Assembly (NCBI GenBank): GCA_963922595.1
Contig: CAWUIM010000007.1
Span: 19,428-83,427 of the forward strand
Length of the DNA: 64,000 nucleotides
Origin: JAJFFW01 sp963922595
GTDB lineage: Bacteria > Pseudomonadota > Alphaproteobacteria > Caulobacterales > Parvularculaceae
Reading direction: 5' to 3'
Shown here: positions 44,501 through 53,475 of the stretch, piece after piece
How positions within the stretch are numbered: position 1 is the first letter of the stretch
How the letters are laid out: the number at the start of each line of letters is the position of its first letter
Program-made: the position numbers and the translations under genes
Notes under the pieces: model-generated
Told to the model about the DNA's origin: nothing
Seen by the model: the letters and a program-made list of their open reading frames with translations, nothing else
Database searches by the model: none

Positions 44501-44989
44501 CTACTCAAACTCCCGAAACGGCGCGGCGTAACGCATTTGCGGCGTCATTGATGCGAGCGCGCCGGGCGTCAATTCGAGCGCCTGCATGTATTTTGGTGGG
44601 TATGCATGGTCAAAGCGCGCGGCGGCGTCGGCCGAAAAGCCGAAGCGCCCGTAATAAGCGGGATCCCCTAACAAAAAGAGCGCGCGCCAGCCAGCGGCCC
44701 GCGCCTCAGTGACGGCGCGCTCAACAAGCGCTGACCCGATCCCGCGCCGTTGCTTTTCAGGCGCGGCGGCCACTGGCCCGACGCCGAGCGAGCGTTCAGG
44801 CGCTTCAAGTTCGCTGAGGAGAATATGGCCGACGATCGCGCCAGCTTCTTCAGCCACGAGTTCCAGCCGCACGTCGCCGGCCGCGCGCAGTGCTTCGGTC
44901 AGGCGCGCCTCCACATCCCTTTCGAAGGCGGCGGTGATGAGCGCATCTATCGGCGCGTAGTCTTCAGCATTTGCGGCTCGAATATGCAT
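44501..44989 (-). CDS. GNAT family N-acetyltransferase (YhbS-like)
   Basis: 162 residues. The acetyl-CoA-binding motif A appears as KQRRGIGSALVERAV near 79-93, followed by GWRALFLLGDPAYYGRFGF, which is characteristic of the YhbS subgroup. The substrate is unknown. It converges on phaZ with a 12-base gap between the stops; a short TCGCT/AGCGA inverted repeat spans that gap but is too weak to call as a terminator. Confidence 0.88.
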   Translation of the reverse strand: MHIRAANAEDYAPIDALITAAFERDVEARLTEALRAAGDVRLELVAEEAGAIVGHILLSELEAPERSLGVGPVAAAPEKQRRGIGSALVERAVTEARAAGWRALFLLGDPAYYGRFGFSADAAARFDHAYPPKYMQALELTPGALASMTPQMRYAAPFREFE

Positions 44990-45125
44990 GTGGCCTCAAA
45001 GGGTTCGCCCGGTGTAGCGGCGTGTCGTGACTGGACGGCTGGGACGGGGCCGCTTAAGGTCGTGCGCAGATTTTTCAAAGGCCCCGATAACCGAAAGCGG
45101 GCTAAGCCGACAAGAGGGGCCCTTC

Positions 45126-46631
45126 ATGGAAGACTTCCAGACCTTTATGGAATTGTTGAACGCGCTTGTGTGGGGCGCGAACGATCATCCCTGGATGCAA
45201 GGGCCCGTCGGTCAGTTCTTCTTGAAATTTCCACCCGTCCTGATCCTTTTGCTCGGCACCGGCGCTTATCTGATGGCGCGCCTTGGCTTCATGCCGATCC
45301 GGCGCATGCCCTATGCGTTTGGGGAATTGTTTCGCAAGCGGGAAGGTTCGGGTGAAGAAGGGGATGTGTCGCCGTTCGGCGCGTTGATGACGGCGCTCTC
45401 TTCGACGATCGGCACCGGGAATATTGTAGGGGTGGCCGTGGCGATCGCGATCGGCGGGCCGGGCGCCGTCTTCTGGATGTGGGTGACGGCGCTTGTCGGT
45501 ATGGCCTCGAAATTCGCAGAGGGCGTCCTCGCTGTGAAGTACCGCGAAATTGATGCGGACGGGCGCCATGTGGGCGGGCCCATGTATTACATCCGAAAAG
45601 GGATGGGGTCCGGCTGGGCCTGGCTCGGGGCGCTGTTCGCGATCTTCGGCGTTCTCGCCTCGTGGGGCACGGGCGCGTCGATCCAGTCCAACTCGATCGC
45701 CGACGCGCTCAACACGAATTACGGCATGGCGCCTTGGCTGACGGGCATGATCCTGGCGGGCGGTGCGGCCGCGGTGATTCTCGGCGGGATCACGCGGATC
45801 GCTAATGTGGCGTCGAAATTGGTGCCGGCGATGGCGTTCAGCTATCTCGCCGCCGGTCTGATCGTTGTTTTAATGAACGCTAGCGCGGTGCCGGCGGCCT
45901 TCGGCGCAATCTTTTCCAACGCATTTGGCTTTGACGCTGCGAAGGGCGGCTTTGTGGGCGGGCTCTTGCTCCTGGCCATGCAGAAGGGCGTCGCACGTGG
46001 CATCTTTTCAAACGAAGCTGGCCAGGGCTCGGCGCCGATCGCGCACGCCGCGGCGAAGAATAATGACCCCGTCAATCAGGGCGTTATCGCGATGCTCGGC
46101 ACTTTCATCGATACGATCATTGTTTGCTCAATCACGGCGCTTGTCATTCTGACCGCGAGCATCATCCCGGAAGCGTGCGAACCTTTTGTGCGCGAGTCGC
46201 TCGTCAGCCTGCCGGCGGGGTGCGAGACCGGTGCGCCGTTGACGATTCAGGCGTTCAACCAAAGCCTGCCTGGTGTCGGCAAACATATCGTGGCGATTGG
46301 TCTTGCCATCTTCGGGTTCACCACAATTCTCGGATGGAGTTACTACGGTGAGCGGTGTGCGGAATATCTGTTCGGGGAGAAGATCGTCTTCCCGTTCAAG
46401 ATCAGCTGGGTGATTGTCGTCTTCCTTGGGTCGGCTGTGTTGATGCTCGAGGAAGGCGCGAATCCGATCCAGGATGTTGTCAGCCTCTTCTGGCTCGTTG
46501 CCGACACCCTGACGGGACTGATGGCCGCGCCCAACCTGATTGCGCTGCTCGCCTTGTCGCCGCTGGTGGCGCGCATGGCGAAAGAATATTTCGACAAAGA
46601 AAAAGCGAAGCGAGCCGGCGATGCCGGTTGA
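45126..46631 (+). CDS. Sodium:alanine symporter (AGCS family)
   Basis: 501 residues from the ATG at 45126, preceded by GAGGGG; the frame is open upstream but without a ribosome site. About ten hydrophobic segments. Family signatures: ALSSTIGTGNIVGVAVAI near 88-105, GGPMYYIRKGMG near 152-163, GIFSNEAGQGSAPIAHAA near 295-312 and FGFTTILGWSYYGERC near 397-412. It imports alanine or glycine with sodium. The last 11 bases overlap the start of a LysE-type exporter gene, so uptake and export proteins are encoded together. Confidence 0.94.
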   Translation: MEDFQTFMELLNALVWGANDHPWMQGPVGQFFLKFPPVLILLLGTGAYLMARLGFMPIRRMPYAFGELFRKREGSGEEGDVSPFGALMTALSSTIGTGNIVGVAVAIAIGGPGAVFWMWVTALVGMASKFAEGVLAVKYREIDADGRHVGGPMYYIRKGMGSGWAWLGALFAIFGVLASWGTGASIQSNSIADALNTNYGMAPWLTGMILAGGAAAVILGGITRIANVASKLVPAMAFSYLAAGLIVVLMNASAVPAAFGAIFSNAFGFDAAKGGFVGGLLLLAMQKGVARGIFSNEAGQGSAPIAHAAAKNNDPVNQGVIAMLGTFIDTIIVCSITALVILTASIIPEACEPFVRESLVSLPAGCETGAPLTIQAFNQSLPGVGKHIVAIGLAIFGFTTILGWSYYGERCAEYLFGEKIVFPFKISWVIVVFLGSAVLMLEEGANPIQDVVSLFWLVADTLTGLMAAPNLIALLALSPLVARMAKEYFDKEKAKRAGDAG

Positions 46632-47232
46632 CGCCGGGACACTGATCGCATTCGCTGCGGCGACAGCGCTCTTAATCCTGACGCCAGGGCCGACCGTGGC
46701 GCTGATCATCGCCAATACGCTGGCTGGCGGCGCTCGCGCAGGATTGACTACGGTTGCGGGCGCGGCGAGCGCCCTTAGCGTTCATCTCATTCTCGTCGTG
46801 ATCGGTCTCTCTGCCATGCTCGCTGCGCTCGGCCAGGCGGTTTTCTGGCTTAAATGGGCGGGCGCGCTCTATCTCGTCTATCTCGGCGTCAAAGCCCTGC
46901 GTGCGCCGCCGCCGGCGCTTGAGGCGCGTCCATCAAATTCGAAACGCGTCTTCGCAGAGGCCTTTTTTGTGACCGCTTTCAATCCGAAAGTATTGATTTT
47001 CTATGCGGCGTTCTTTCCCCTCTTCGTATCGTCCGTGGCGCCCGCCATACCGCAGCTCGCGGTCCTTTCCATGGTGTTCTGGATCGTCGCCGTCAGTCTC
47101 GATACAGGTTGGGCGTTAACGGCGTCGCGCGCACGTCCAGTGCTGGTGCGGCTCGGCCGCTGGCTCAATCGTCTCTCCGGCGGCGTCCTGATCGCCACAG
47201 GCGCCGTGCTCGCGGCGGCCCGGCGCGCCTAA
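46621..47232 (+). CDS. LysE/RhtB-family amino-acid exporter
   Basis: 203 residues, six predicted helices, starting at the ATG at 46621 inside the end of the symporter gene (11-base overlap). LILTPGPTVALIIANTLAGG near 19-38 and GALYLVYLGVKALR near 81-94 are family signatures; FFVTAFNPKVLIFYAAFFP near 115-133 confirms it. The exported substrate is not predictable. The overlapping order suggests it may relieve overflow when alanine or another amino acid accumulates; this is inference. Confidence 0.92.
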   Translation: MPVDAGTLIAFAAATALLILTPGPTVALIIANTLAGGARAGLTTVAGAASALSVHLILVVIGLSAMLAALGQAVFWLKWAGALYLVYLGVKALRAPPPALEARPSNSKRVFAEAFFVTAFNPKVLIFYAAFFPLFVSSVAPAIPQLAVLSMVFWIVAVSLDTGWALTASRARPVLVRLGRWLNRLSGGVLIATGAVLAAARRA

Positions 47233-47330
47233 AGCGCTACCATCAATTTTTTGTAACGGCGTAGCGGACGATCACCGTTCGTAGTAGAAATTTATTGGGA
47301 CGGTGCGGCGTCAGTTTTGGAGGTACCCCC

Positions 47331-48008
47331 ATGCGTTTGATGACTATTTCCACTCTCGTCTCGTCCATAGCGGTCGTCGCGTCAGGCGCGGCGGCGCAAT
47401 CGGAGACCGGCCTTTATGGCCGTCTTCAGGCGGGCGGCACATTTCTCAATGACTTTGAGCAAACTCTGACGCCGGATCCGACGGTCGTCTTCGTCGCCCC
47501 ACCGCTGGACTTTCAGGCCGTGGAAACCGACCTCGGCGTGACTGTGGGCGCAGCGCTCGGCTTTACCTATCAGAGCGGTTTTCGCACCGAACTCGAATAT
47601 CGCTACGCAAGCGCGTCGATCGATACGGTTCAGTTGCTTGGGCCGGCGACGGGATTATCGGTTGATATCGATGACGATAACGCCAACGCGCATTTCGTGA
47701 TGTCGAATGTCTATTATGATTTCAAAAACACGTCGTTCATAACGCCGTATGTGGGCGTCGGCGTCGGCGGCGCCTGGGTCAGTCTCTATGACGGGCTCGG
47801 GTCTGACAGCGCATTCGCCTATCAGGGCAGAGCGGGCGTTAATCTCGACATGGGTCCGCAAACGAGCCTTGGCGTTGAGTATCTCTACACGCGCACGCGC
47901 GATCTTGAGTTTGAAGGCGAGGCGTTGGCGATCGGCCCAAACGCGGTCGTTGATGATGCGCCCTATGCGGCCTCCTCAATTCTCGTCTCGCTTACGCGGC
48001 GATTTTAG
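47331..48008 (+). CDS. Outer-membrane beta-barrel protein (OmpA/OmpW-like)
   Basis: 225 residues. The ATG at 47331 follows TGGAGGT; a signal peptide is cleaved near GAAAQ (about 22). The mature protein is a small barrel with repeated amphipathic strands (LYGRLQAGGTF, FRTELEYRYASA, ITPYVGVGVGGAWV, TSLGVEYLYTR) and the typical C-terminal aromatic in VSLTRRF recognised by the BAM complex. It resembles surface-antigen OMP_b-brl proteins. Function unknown; porin, adhesin or structural roles are all possible. Acidic loop DIDDDNANAH could bind cations. Confidence 0.87.
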   Translation: MRLMTISTLVSSIAVVASGAAAQSETGLYGRLQAGGTFLNDFEQTLTPDPTVVFVAPPLDFQAVETDLGVTVGAALGFTYQSGFRTELEYRYASASIDTVQLLGPATGLSVDIDDDNANAHFVMSNVYYDFKNTSFITPYVGVGVGGAWVSLYDGLGSDSAFAYQGRAGVNLDMGPQTSLGVEYLYTRTRDLEFEGEALAIGPNAVVDDAPYAASSILVSLTRRF

Positions 48009-48112
48009 CGCCGCAACAGAGGCTGATCCAAAGATCATGCGCGCTGTCCTTTCGGGGGCGGCGCTTTTGCGCTAGGACCCCCGTCGAAATCTTGAATTGA
48101 AGGAGAAAGTCC

Positions 48113-49075
48113 ATGGCCCGCAATAAAATCGCCCTGATCGGCGCCGGCATGATCGGCGGCACGCTCGCCCATATCGCCGCTCAGAAAGAGCTTGGCGACG
48201 TCATCCTGTTCGACATTGCGGAAGGCCTACCGGAAGGCAAAGCGCTCGACATCGCTGAGAGCTCGCCCGTGGACGGCTACGATAGCCGGCTCAAAGGCAC
48301 CCAGGACTACGGCGACATCGCCGGCGCTGACGTGTGCATCGTCACGGCCGGGGTCGCGCGCAAGCCGGGCATGAGCCGCGACGATCTTGTGGGCATAAAT
48401 CTCAAAGTGATGAAATCCGTCGGCGAAGGGATCGCGAAGCATGCGCCGAACGCTTTCGTTATCTGTATCACAAATCCGCTCGACGCCATGGTCTGGGCGC
48501 TGCAGAAGTTCTCCGGCCTGCCGCACAACAAAGTCGTCGGCATGGCGGGCATCCTCGACAGCGCCCGCTTTCGGTATTTTCTGGCGGAAGAGTTCAACGT
48601 GTCGGTCGAAAGCGTGACCGCGTTCGTCCTCGGCGGTCATGGCGACACGATGGCGCCGCTGACCCGTTATTCGACGGTCGCCGGCGTGCCCTTGCCTGAC
48701 ATGATCGAGATGGGCTGGACCACGCAAGAAAAAATCGACGCAATCGTTGAGCGTACGCGCAAGGGCGGCGGCGAAATCGTGGCGCTCTTGAAAACAGGCT
48801 CGGCCTATTACGCGCCGGCGGCCTCAGCGATCCAGATGGCGGAAAGTTATCTCAACGATAAAAAAGTCGTTGTTCCGTGCGCCGCCTATCTGGAAGGCCA
48901 GTATGGCGTCAACGATCGCTATGTGGGCGTGCCGATCGTGATCGGGGAAGGCGGGGCTGAGCGCATTCTGGAGGTGAATTTCACCGGTGAGGAAAAGGCG
49001 ATGTTCGACCACTCTGTGGCGGCGGTCGAAGAACTCGTTGAGGCCTGTCAAAACCTGGAGCCGTCGCTGAAATAG
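48113..49075 (+). CDS. mdh: Malate dehydrogenase
   Basis: A 320-residue NAD-dependent enzyme of the LDH-like MDH class found in alphaproteobacteria. GAGMIGGTLAHIAA near 9-22 is the Rossmann loop, Asp in LFDIAEGLPEGKALD near 34 binds NAD, GVARKPGMSRDDL near 80-92 carries the substrate-binding Arg, and the catalytic His is in LGGHGDTM near 174-181. It oxidises malate to oxaloacetate in the TCA cycle. A GAAGGAGAAAG ribosome-binding site precedes the ATG. sucCD is not visible downstream, unlike in many relatives. Confidence 0.97.
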   Translation: MARNKIALIGAGMIGGTLAHIAAQKELGDVILFDIAEGLPEGKALDIAESSPVDGYDSRLKGTQDYGDIAGADVCIVTAGVARKPGMSRDDLVGINLKVMKSVGEGIAKHAPNAFVICITNPLDAMVWALQKFSGLPHNKVVGMAGILDSARFRYFLAEEFNVSVESVTAFVLGGHGDTMAPLTRYSTVAGVPLPDMIEMGWTTQEKIDAIVERTRKGGGEIVALLKTGSAYYAPAASAIQMAESYLNDKKVVVPCAAYLEGQYGVNDRYVGVPIVIGEGGAERILEVNFTGEEKAMFDHSVAAVEELVEACQNLEPSLK

Positions 49076-49171
49076 AGGCGCACGCTAGAAAATGCGCGCT
49101 GTCCTTGACGAAATTGTGAAGGACATGCGCGCGAGCATTCTCTATACTGATGCGGAGTTGGAGAATTGACG

Positions 49172-49747
49172 ATGAAACTACTGCAAAGACTGGCGTTCCT
49201 GTTCGTATTGCTGACAACCCCCGCGATGGCCGAAGATCTAGGTCCAGCGGTCGGCGCGACAATTCCGCATGATTTGACGGCGACCACGGCGTCCGGCGAA
49301 ACGACGACATTCATTGATCTCGCTGGCGAAAACGGGCTGGCGTTATTCTTTGTACGATCAGTCGATTGGTGTCCCTATTGCAAGGCGCAGGCGGTAGACG
49401 TCAACGAGCGGGTCGCCGATTTCCGCTCACGCGGCTACAGTGTAGCGTTTGTGAGTTACGATGCGCCCGCCAAACAGCGCCCTTTCGTCAAGAAATGGAA
49501 GTTCGCGCCAGCGCTTATCTCCGACGAAAAAATCGAAATTATCGAAGCGTTCGGTTTGCGCAACGAAAGCCATAAAGAAGGAAGCCGTTTTTACGGAATT
49601 CCGCACCCGGCTGTTTTCATCATCAATAATGATAAATCGATTGCCGCGAAGCTTTATGAAGAAGACTATGCGGTGAACGACAAGAGCTATCGCGACCGCC
49701 CGGCCGTGGATCTTATCCTCGATGCGATCGACAAGGCGGCGCAATAA
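49172..49747 (+). CDS. Exported AhpC/TSA-type redoxin
   Basis: 191 residues from the ATG at 49172; a signal peptide is cleaved near PAMA-E (about 20). Thioredoxin-fold peroxiredoxin-like domain with VRSVDWCPYCKAQAVDV near 66-82, so the active site is CPYC; SYDAPAKQRPFVKKW and GIPHPAVFII supply the later fold signatures including a cis-Pro. Probably a periplasmic thiol oxidoreductase or peroxidase. It follows mdh with a 96-bp gap on the same strand. Confidence 0.85.
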   Translation: MKLLQRLAFLFVLLTTPAMAEDLGPAVGATIPHDLTATTASGETTTFIDLAGENGLALFFVRSVDWCPYCKAQAVDVNERVADFRSRGYSVAFVSYDAPAKQRPFVKKWKFAPALISDEKIEIIEAFGLRNESHKEGSRFYGIPHPAVFIINNDKSIAAKLYEEDYAVNDKSYRDRPAVDLILDAIDKAAQ

Positions 49748-49764
49748 ACATCCGTCGCGCCGGC

Positions 49765-50136
49765 TTAGCGGCCGCGTGCGACTCTGTTGGAATAAAATCC
49801 TTGCGTGAAACGGCGGCTCGGATAAACGTCGCCGGAATAAATTCCTTGCGTGCGCAGGGCGCGCAATAGCGGGCGGCGGATAATAATTCTGGTTTCGCGT
49901 TCAATAACGCGCTCAACGACGCGCGCCGCCGGCGCAAATTCCAGCTCTGTCGTTTGCGACTCTGCGCCTTTGCACAAATGCGCGCCGCGTTGTTCCGCGC
50001 AGGCGAACCGCTCGCCGTGACTGACCCGCTCGCTCGCGCCGCCCATCTGCAAGATCGCCGGCCCGTCATGGGCGAGCGCGGCGGTTCCGGCGAACATCGC
50101 TGACACAAAGAAAATCGTGCTGATTGTTGTCTTCAT
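49765..50136 (-). CDS. Hypothetical exported protein
   Basis: 123 residues, unrecognised. It begins with a clear signal peptide (cleavage near ALA-H, 22-23) and a strong GAGGTGG ribosome-binding site upstream of the ATG at 50136, so expression is credible. The mature part has two cysteines (FACAEQ, HLCKGA) likely disulfide-linked, a basic ARVVERVIERETRIIIRR helix, and a Tyr/Arg-rich tail. It converges on the redoxin gene with a 17-base gap. No domain can be named. Confidence 0.65.
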   Translation of the reverse strand: MKTTISTIFFVSAMFAGTAALAHDGPAILQMGGASERVSHGERFACAEQRGAHLCKGAESQTTELEFAPAARVVERVIERETRIIIRRPLLRALRTQGIYSGDVYPSRRFTQGFYSNRVARGR

Positions 50137-50289
50137 GGGACCACCTCATACGCAACCGATTTACATATTGTGCCGTGCCAGTCAGGCGACAACAAGAGGG
50201 CGGCGCGCCCGTCCTGATTGTATCGCGTTTGTTTGCAAAGGCGGGCCGAACGCGACATGGTCCGTGAACTTATTTGAGACGCGCCGCGC

Positions 50290-51444
50290 ATGAAGATTCT
50301 CTACTCCCACCGCACCCGCTCCGCTGACGGACAATATGTGCACATTCGCGCGCTCACTGAAGCGCTGGCCGCGCGTGGCCATGCCCTCACGATCTGCGGT
50401 CCGGAAGAGCCGGATGGCGCGCCAAAAAAACTCGATGCGGGCGCGCCGGGCGGCGGCAGAAGCATGCTCCCAAAGCCGGCGTATGAGCTTGCGGAATTCG
50501 GGTATTCGGCGGTCGGATACCGCAAATTGCGCGCGGCCGCGGCGCGCGCGGCGCCGGATATTCTCTATGAACGCTACAATCTGTTTTATCATGCAGGCGT
50601 TCGTCTGGCGCGAACGCGTGGTCTGCCTTTCATTCTTGAGGTGAATGCGCCGCTTGTTGCGGAGCGTATGCGCCATGGCGGGCTCGCCCTGAAAAAATTT
50701 GCGGCGTGGAGCGAAGGTGATATCTGGCGCGCCGCGGACGCAGTGTTCCCGGTGACGGAAGCGCTTGCGCGCCATGTGGCGGCGGCGGGCGTCGACCCGG
50801 AAAAAATCACGGTGATACAAAACGGCGTAGACGAAGCGTTTCTGTCTGACATTGGCGGCGATCCCGTCCGCACGCGTTTCGGACTTCAGGGTAAGACTGT
50901 CCTCGGCTTCACCGGTTTCGTGCGCGACTGGCATGGCGTTGATCGCGTGCTTTCGTTTATGGCCGCGGCGACGCGTCCGGATTTGCATCTTTTGCTGGTG
51001 GGCGACGGGCCTGCGCGGGCGGGCCTTGAGAAACAGGCGCACGCTCTCGGCCTCGCCGACCGTTTCACTGTAACCGGCGTCGTCCAGCGCGAAGACATGC
51101 CGGCCTATGTGTCGGCGTTTGACGTCGCCCTGCAGCCGGCCGCGGTAGAGTACGCCTCGCCTTTGAAACTGTTCGAATATATGGCGTGCGCGCGGGCGAT
51201 CCTTGCGCCGGACAGCGACAACATCAAAGAGGTCCTAACAGGCGGCGAAGATTCTGTGCTCTTCAACCGATTGGACGACGCCGATTTTGAACGCGCATTG
51301 ACGGCGCTGGTCGCCGATAGGGCGTTGCGTGATCGCCTCGGCGACGCCGCGCGCGCCAGCTTGTTGCGCCAGCGCCTGACCTGGGCCCATAATGCCGAGC
51401 GCGTCGAAACCATTGCGCAAACCTTGCTCGAAAGCCGCTCATGA
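50290..51444 (+). CDS. Glycosyltransferase family 4 protein
   Basis: 384 residues, GT-B fold. The N-terminal half opens KILYSHRTRSADGQYVHI; the C-terminal nucleotide-sugar half shows VIQNGVDEAF near 177, LLLVGDGPAR near 236, and the EX7E-type region EYASPLKLFEYMACARAI near 291-308. It likely transfers a sugar in glycan, exopolysaccharide or glycolipid assembly; donor and acceptor are unknown. The stop overlaps the next acetyltransferase start by four bases (ATGA), suggesting a shared modification pathway, but the neighbours do not form a polysaccharide cluster. Confidence 0.9.
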   Translation: MKILYSHRTRSADGQYVHIRALTEALAARGHALTICGPEEPDGAPKKLDAGAPGGGRSMLPKPAYELAEFGYSAVGYRKLRAAAARAAPDILYERYNLFYHAGVRLARTRGLPFILEVNAPLVAERMRHGGLALKKFAAWSEGDIWRAADAVFPVTEALARHVAAAGVDPEKITVIQNGVDEAFLSDIGGDPVRTRFGLQGKTVLGFTGFVRDWHGVDRVLSFMAAATRPDLHLLLVGDGPARAGLEKQAHALGLADRFTVTGVVQREDMPAYVSAFDVALQPAAVEYASPLKLFEYMACARAILAPDSDNIKEVLTGGEDSVLFNRLDDADFERALTALVADRALRDRLGDAARASLLRQRLTWAHNAERVETIAQTLLESRS

Positions 51445-51983
51445 GCCCACGCCTTGAAACCGAACGCCTGATCATGCGGCCGCTGGCCCCTGAAGACGCC
51501 GACGCGCATATCGCGATGATGCAGGACCCGGAAGTGGCGAGTTTCCTCACGCAGGAAGGCGCGCCGCGCGCGCGGACCGACGAATGGCGCGCTTACGCTT
51601 CGATGCTCGGCCATGCGCAAATGCGCGGGTTCGGATTTTTCTCCGTCTTCGAAAAATCAAGCGGCGACTGGGTTGGGCGCGTCGGCCCTTGGATGCCGGA
51701 AGAATGGCCGGCGCTCGAATGCGGCTGGGCGATCGCGCGGCCCCATTGGGGCAAAGGCTATGCGCCAGAGGCTGCCGTCGCGTCGATCAATTGGATCTTC
51801 AAGACATTCCCGGACCTGACGCGCATCATTTCCGCGATTGATCCGAAGAATAAGAACTCGCAAGCGGTTGCGCTCAAAATCGGCGAGAAAAAAACCGGTG
51901 AAACTTTTCCGCTTTGGAATTTCACGCTGGATATCTGGGCTGCGGATCGGGACGAATGGCTTCAAAAATTTGGACACGGATAA
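51441..51983 (+). CDS. GNAT N-acetyltransferase (RimJ/RimL-like)
   Basis: 180 residues. LETERLIMRPLAPEDADAHI near 5-24 is the usual opening of the RimJ group; the acetyl-CoA region is WAIARPHWGKGYAPEAAVASI near 95-115, and IDPKNKNSQAVALKIG near 135-150 confirms it. Translation probably couples to the glycosyltransferase gene through ATGA. It could acetylate a sugar, a small molecule or a protein N-terminus; nothing in the sequence decides this. The M28 peptidase follows eight bases after the stop. Confidence 0.88.
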   Translation: MSPRLETERLIMRPLAPEDADAHIAMMQDPEVASFLTQEGAPRARTDEWRAYASMLGHAQMRGFGFFSVFEKSSGDWVGRVGPWMPEEWPALECGWAIARPHWGKGYAPEAAVASINWIFKTFPDLTRIISAIDPKNKNSQAVALKIGEKKTGETFPLWNFTLDIWAADRDEWLQKFGHG

Positions 51984-51990
51984 AGGATCG

Positions 51991-53415
51991 ATGATGTTGA
52001 AACTGAAAAGAGCCGTCGCTGGCGCTTTTTGTGCGGCTTTTGCCGTTGAAGCTGCTGCAGCGCAAGAGCCTGCGGCGATGCTGACGCCGGCGCAGGAGAA
52101 GACGGTTGAACAGCTCATCGCCGCTGGCCTCGCCGACAAGACTGCGTATGATGTTCTGGAAAGCCTGACGACCGAAATCGGGCCGCGGCTCGCCGGATCG
52201 GACGCGGAAGCGCGTGCTCGCGATTGGGGCGCGGCGAAATTAAAAAGCCTCGGCTTCCAGAATGTGCGCGTTGAAACGTTCGACATCCCTTATTGGAACC
52301 GCGTGTCGGAGCGCGTGGAAATTGTCAGCCCATTCCCTCAGCCGATGGCGGCGACGGCGCTCGGCGGCTCGGTCGCAACGCCAGAGGGCGGCGTTGTCGG
52401 CGAGGTCGTGCGGTTCGGCACGCTTGCCGATTTGCAACGCGCGCCGGAGACCGGGCTAGAGGGTAAAATTGTTTTCGTCGATGAGCCCATGACGCGAACG
52501 CAGGACGGATCCGGATACGGCGCCGCCGTGGCGAAACGATCCTTCGCCGCCATCGAAGCAGGCAATCGCGGCGCACTTGCGGCCGTTATTCGGTCGGTTG
52601 GCACCGATAGTCACCGCAACCCTCACACCGGCGGTATGGGGTATCGCGATGCGAATAAGAAAGTGGCGATCGTTGCGGTGTCCAATCCCGATGCGGATCA
52701 ATTGGCGCGCGCCCTGAAGCTTTCCGATGAGCCGGTGACGGTGCGTGTCGATGTGCAGGTGGAAACGCGTCCCGCCGCGACATCGGGTAACGTTATCGGT
52801 GAAATCCCGGGCGCGAGCGACGAGATTATTGTTGTGGGCGGTCATCTCGATAGCTGGGACCTTGGCACCGGCGCCGTCGACGACGGAGCGGGTGTCGCGA
52901 TCACCGCAGCGGCGGCGAAACTCGTGGGCGATCTACGAGGCAAGCCGAAACGCACAATTCGCCTCATTCTCTGGGGCTCTGAAGAGACTGGCCTTCACGG
53001 CGCACGCGCTTATTCGAAAGCGTACGCGGATTCTCTCGACAAGCATGTGCTAGCCGCGGAGTCGGATTTCGGCGCGGGCAAGGTTTGGCAGTTGCAGACG
53101 CGCTTCGGCGAAAGTGCGCTGCCGAAAGCGAAGACCATGGCTCGGCTCTTGCGGCCTCTTGGCGTTGGTCCAGGCGACAATGCGGCGGGCGGCGGTCCGG
53201 ATGTTATCCCCTTGCGGCAGGCTGGCGTGCCCGTCTTGAGTTTGCGTCAAGACGGCTCCGATTATTTCGATCTCCATCACACGCCTGATGACACGCTGGA
53301 CAAAGTCGCGCTCGAAGATCTGCAACAGAATGTGGCCGCTTGGGCTGCGATGATTTACATGGCGTCGGAAATGGAGGGCGGATTTCGCGCTGACGAGGCG
53401 GCGATTTCCGAATAG
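51991..53415 (+). CDS. Exported M28-family zinc aminopeptidase
   Basis: 474 residues from the ATG at 51991, with AAAGGA in the acetyltransferase stop region; 51994 is an alternative ATG. Signal peptide cleaved near AAAQE (about 25). A PA-type insert lies around 100-250. Zinc ligands of the co-catalytic site are visible: His in VVGGHLDSWD, Asp in AVDDGAGV, Glu pair in GSEETGLHG, Asp in ESDFGAG and His in DLHHTPDDT. It resembles plasma glutamate carboxypeptidase-type peptidases. Likely periplasmic peptide scavenging. Confidence 0.93.
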   Translation: MMLKLKRAVAGAFCAAFAVEAAAAQEPAAMLTPAQEKTVEQLIAAGLADKTAYDVLESLTTEIGPRLAGSDAEARARDWGAAKLKSLGFQNVRVETFDIPYWNRVSERVEIVSPFPQPMAATALGGSVATPEGGVVGEVVRFGTLADLQRAPETGLEGKIVFVDEPMTRTQDGSGYGAAVAKRSFAAIEAGNRGALAAVIRSVGTDSHRNPHTGGMGYRDANKKVAIVAVSNPDADQLARALKLSDEPVTVRVDVQVETRPAATSGNVIGEIPGASDEIIVVGGHLDSWDLGTGAVDDGAGVAITAAAAKLVGDLRGKPKRTIRLILWGSEETGLHGARAYSKAYADSLDKHVLAAESDFGAGKVWQLQTRFGESALPKAKTMARLLRPLGVGPGDNAAGGGPDVIPLRQAGVPVLSLRQDGSDYFDLHHTPDDTLDKVALEDLQQNVAAWAAMIYMASEMEGGFRADEAAISE

Positions 53416-53475
53416 ACGTTGCGCGGCTGTCATTGAAAGCGGCCAAAATGTTCTGGGGAGCACAGAGGAATTTCC

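Noticed and set aside
50182..51042. 286-codon frame antisense to the glycosyltransferase
   Set aside because: Arg-rich shadow translation; the glycosyltransferase on the plus strand has clear family motifs and a coupled downstream gene.
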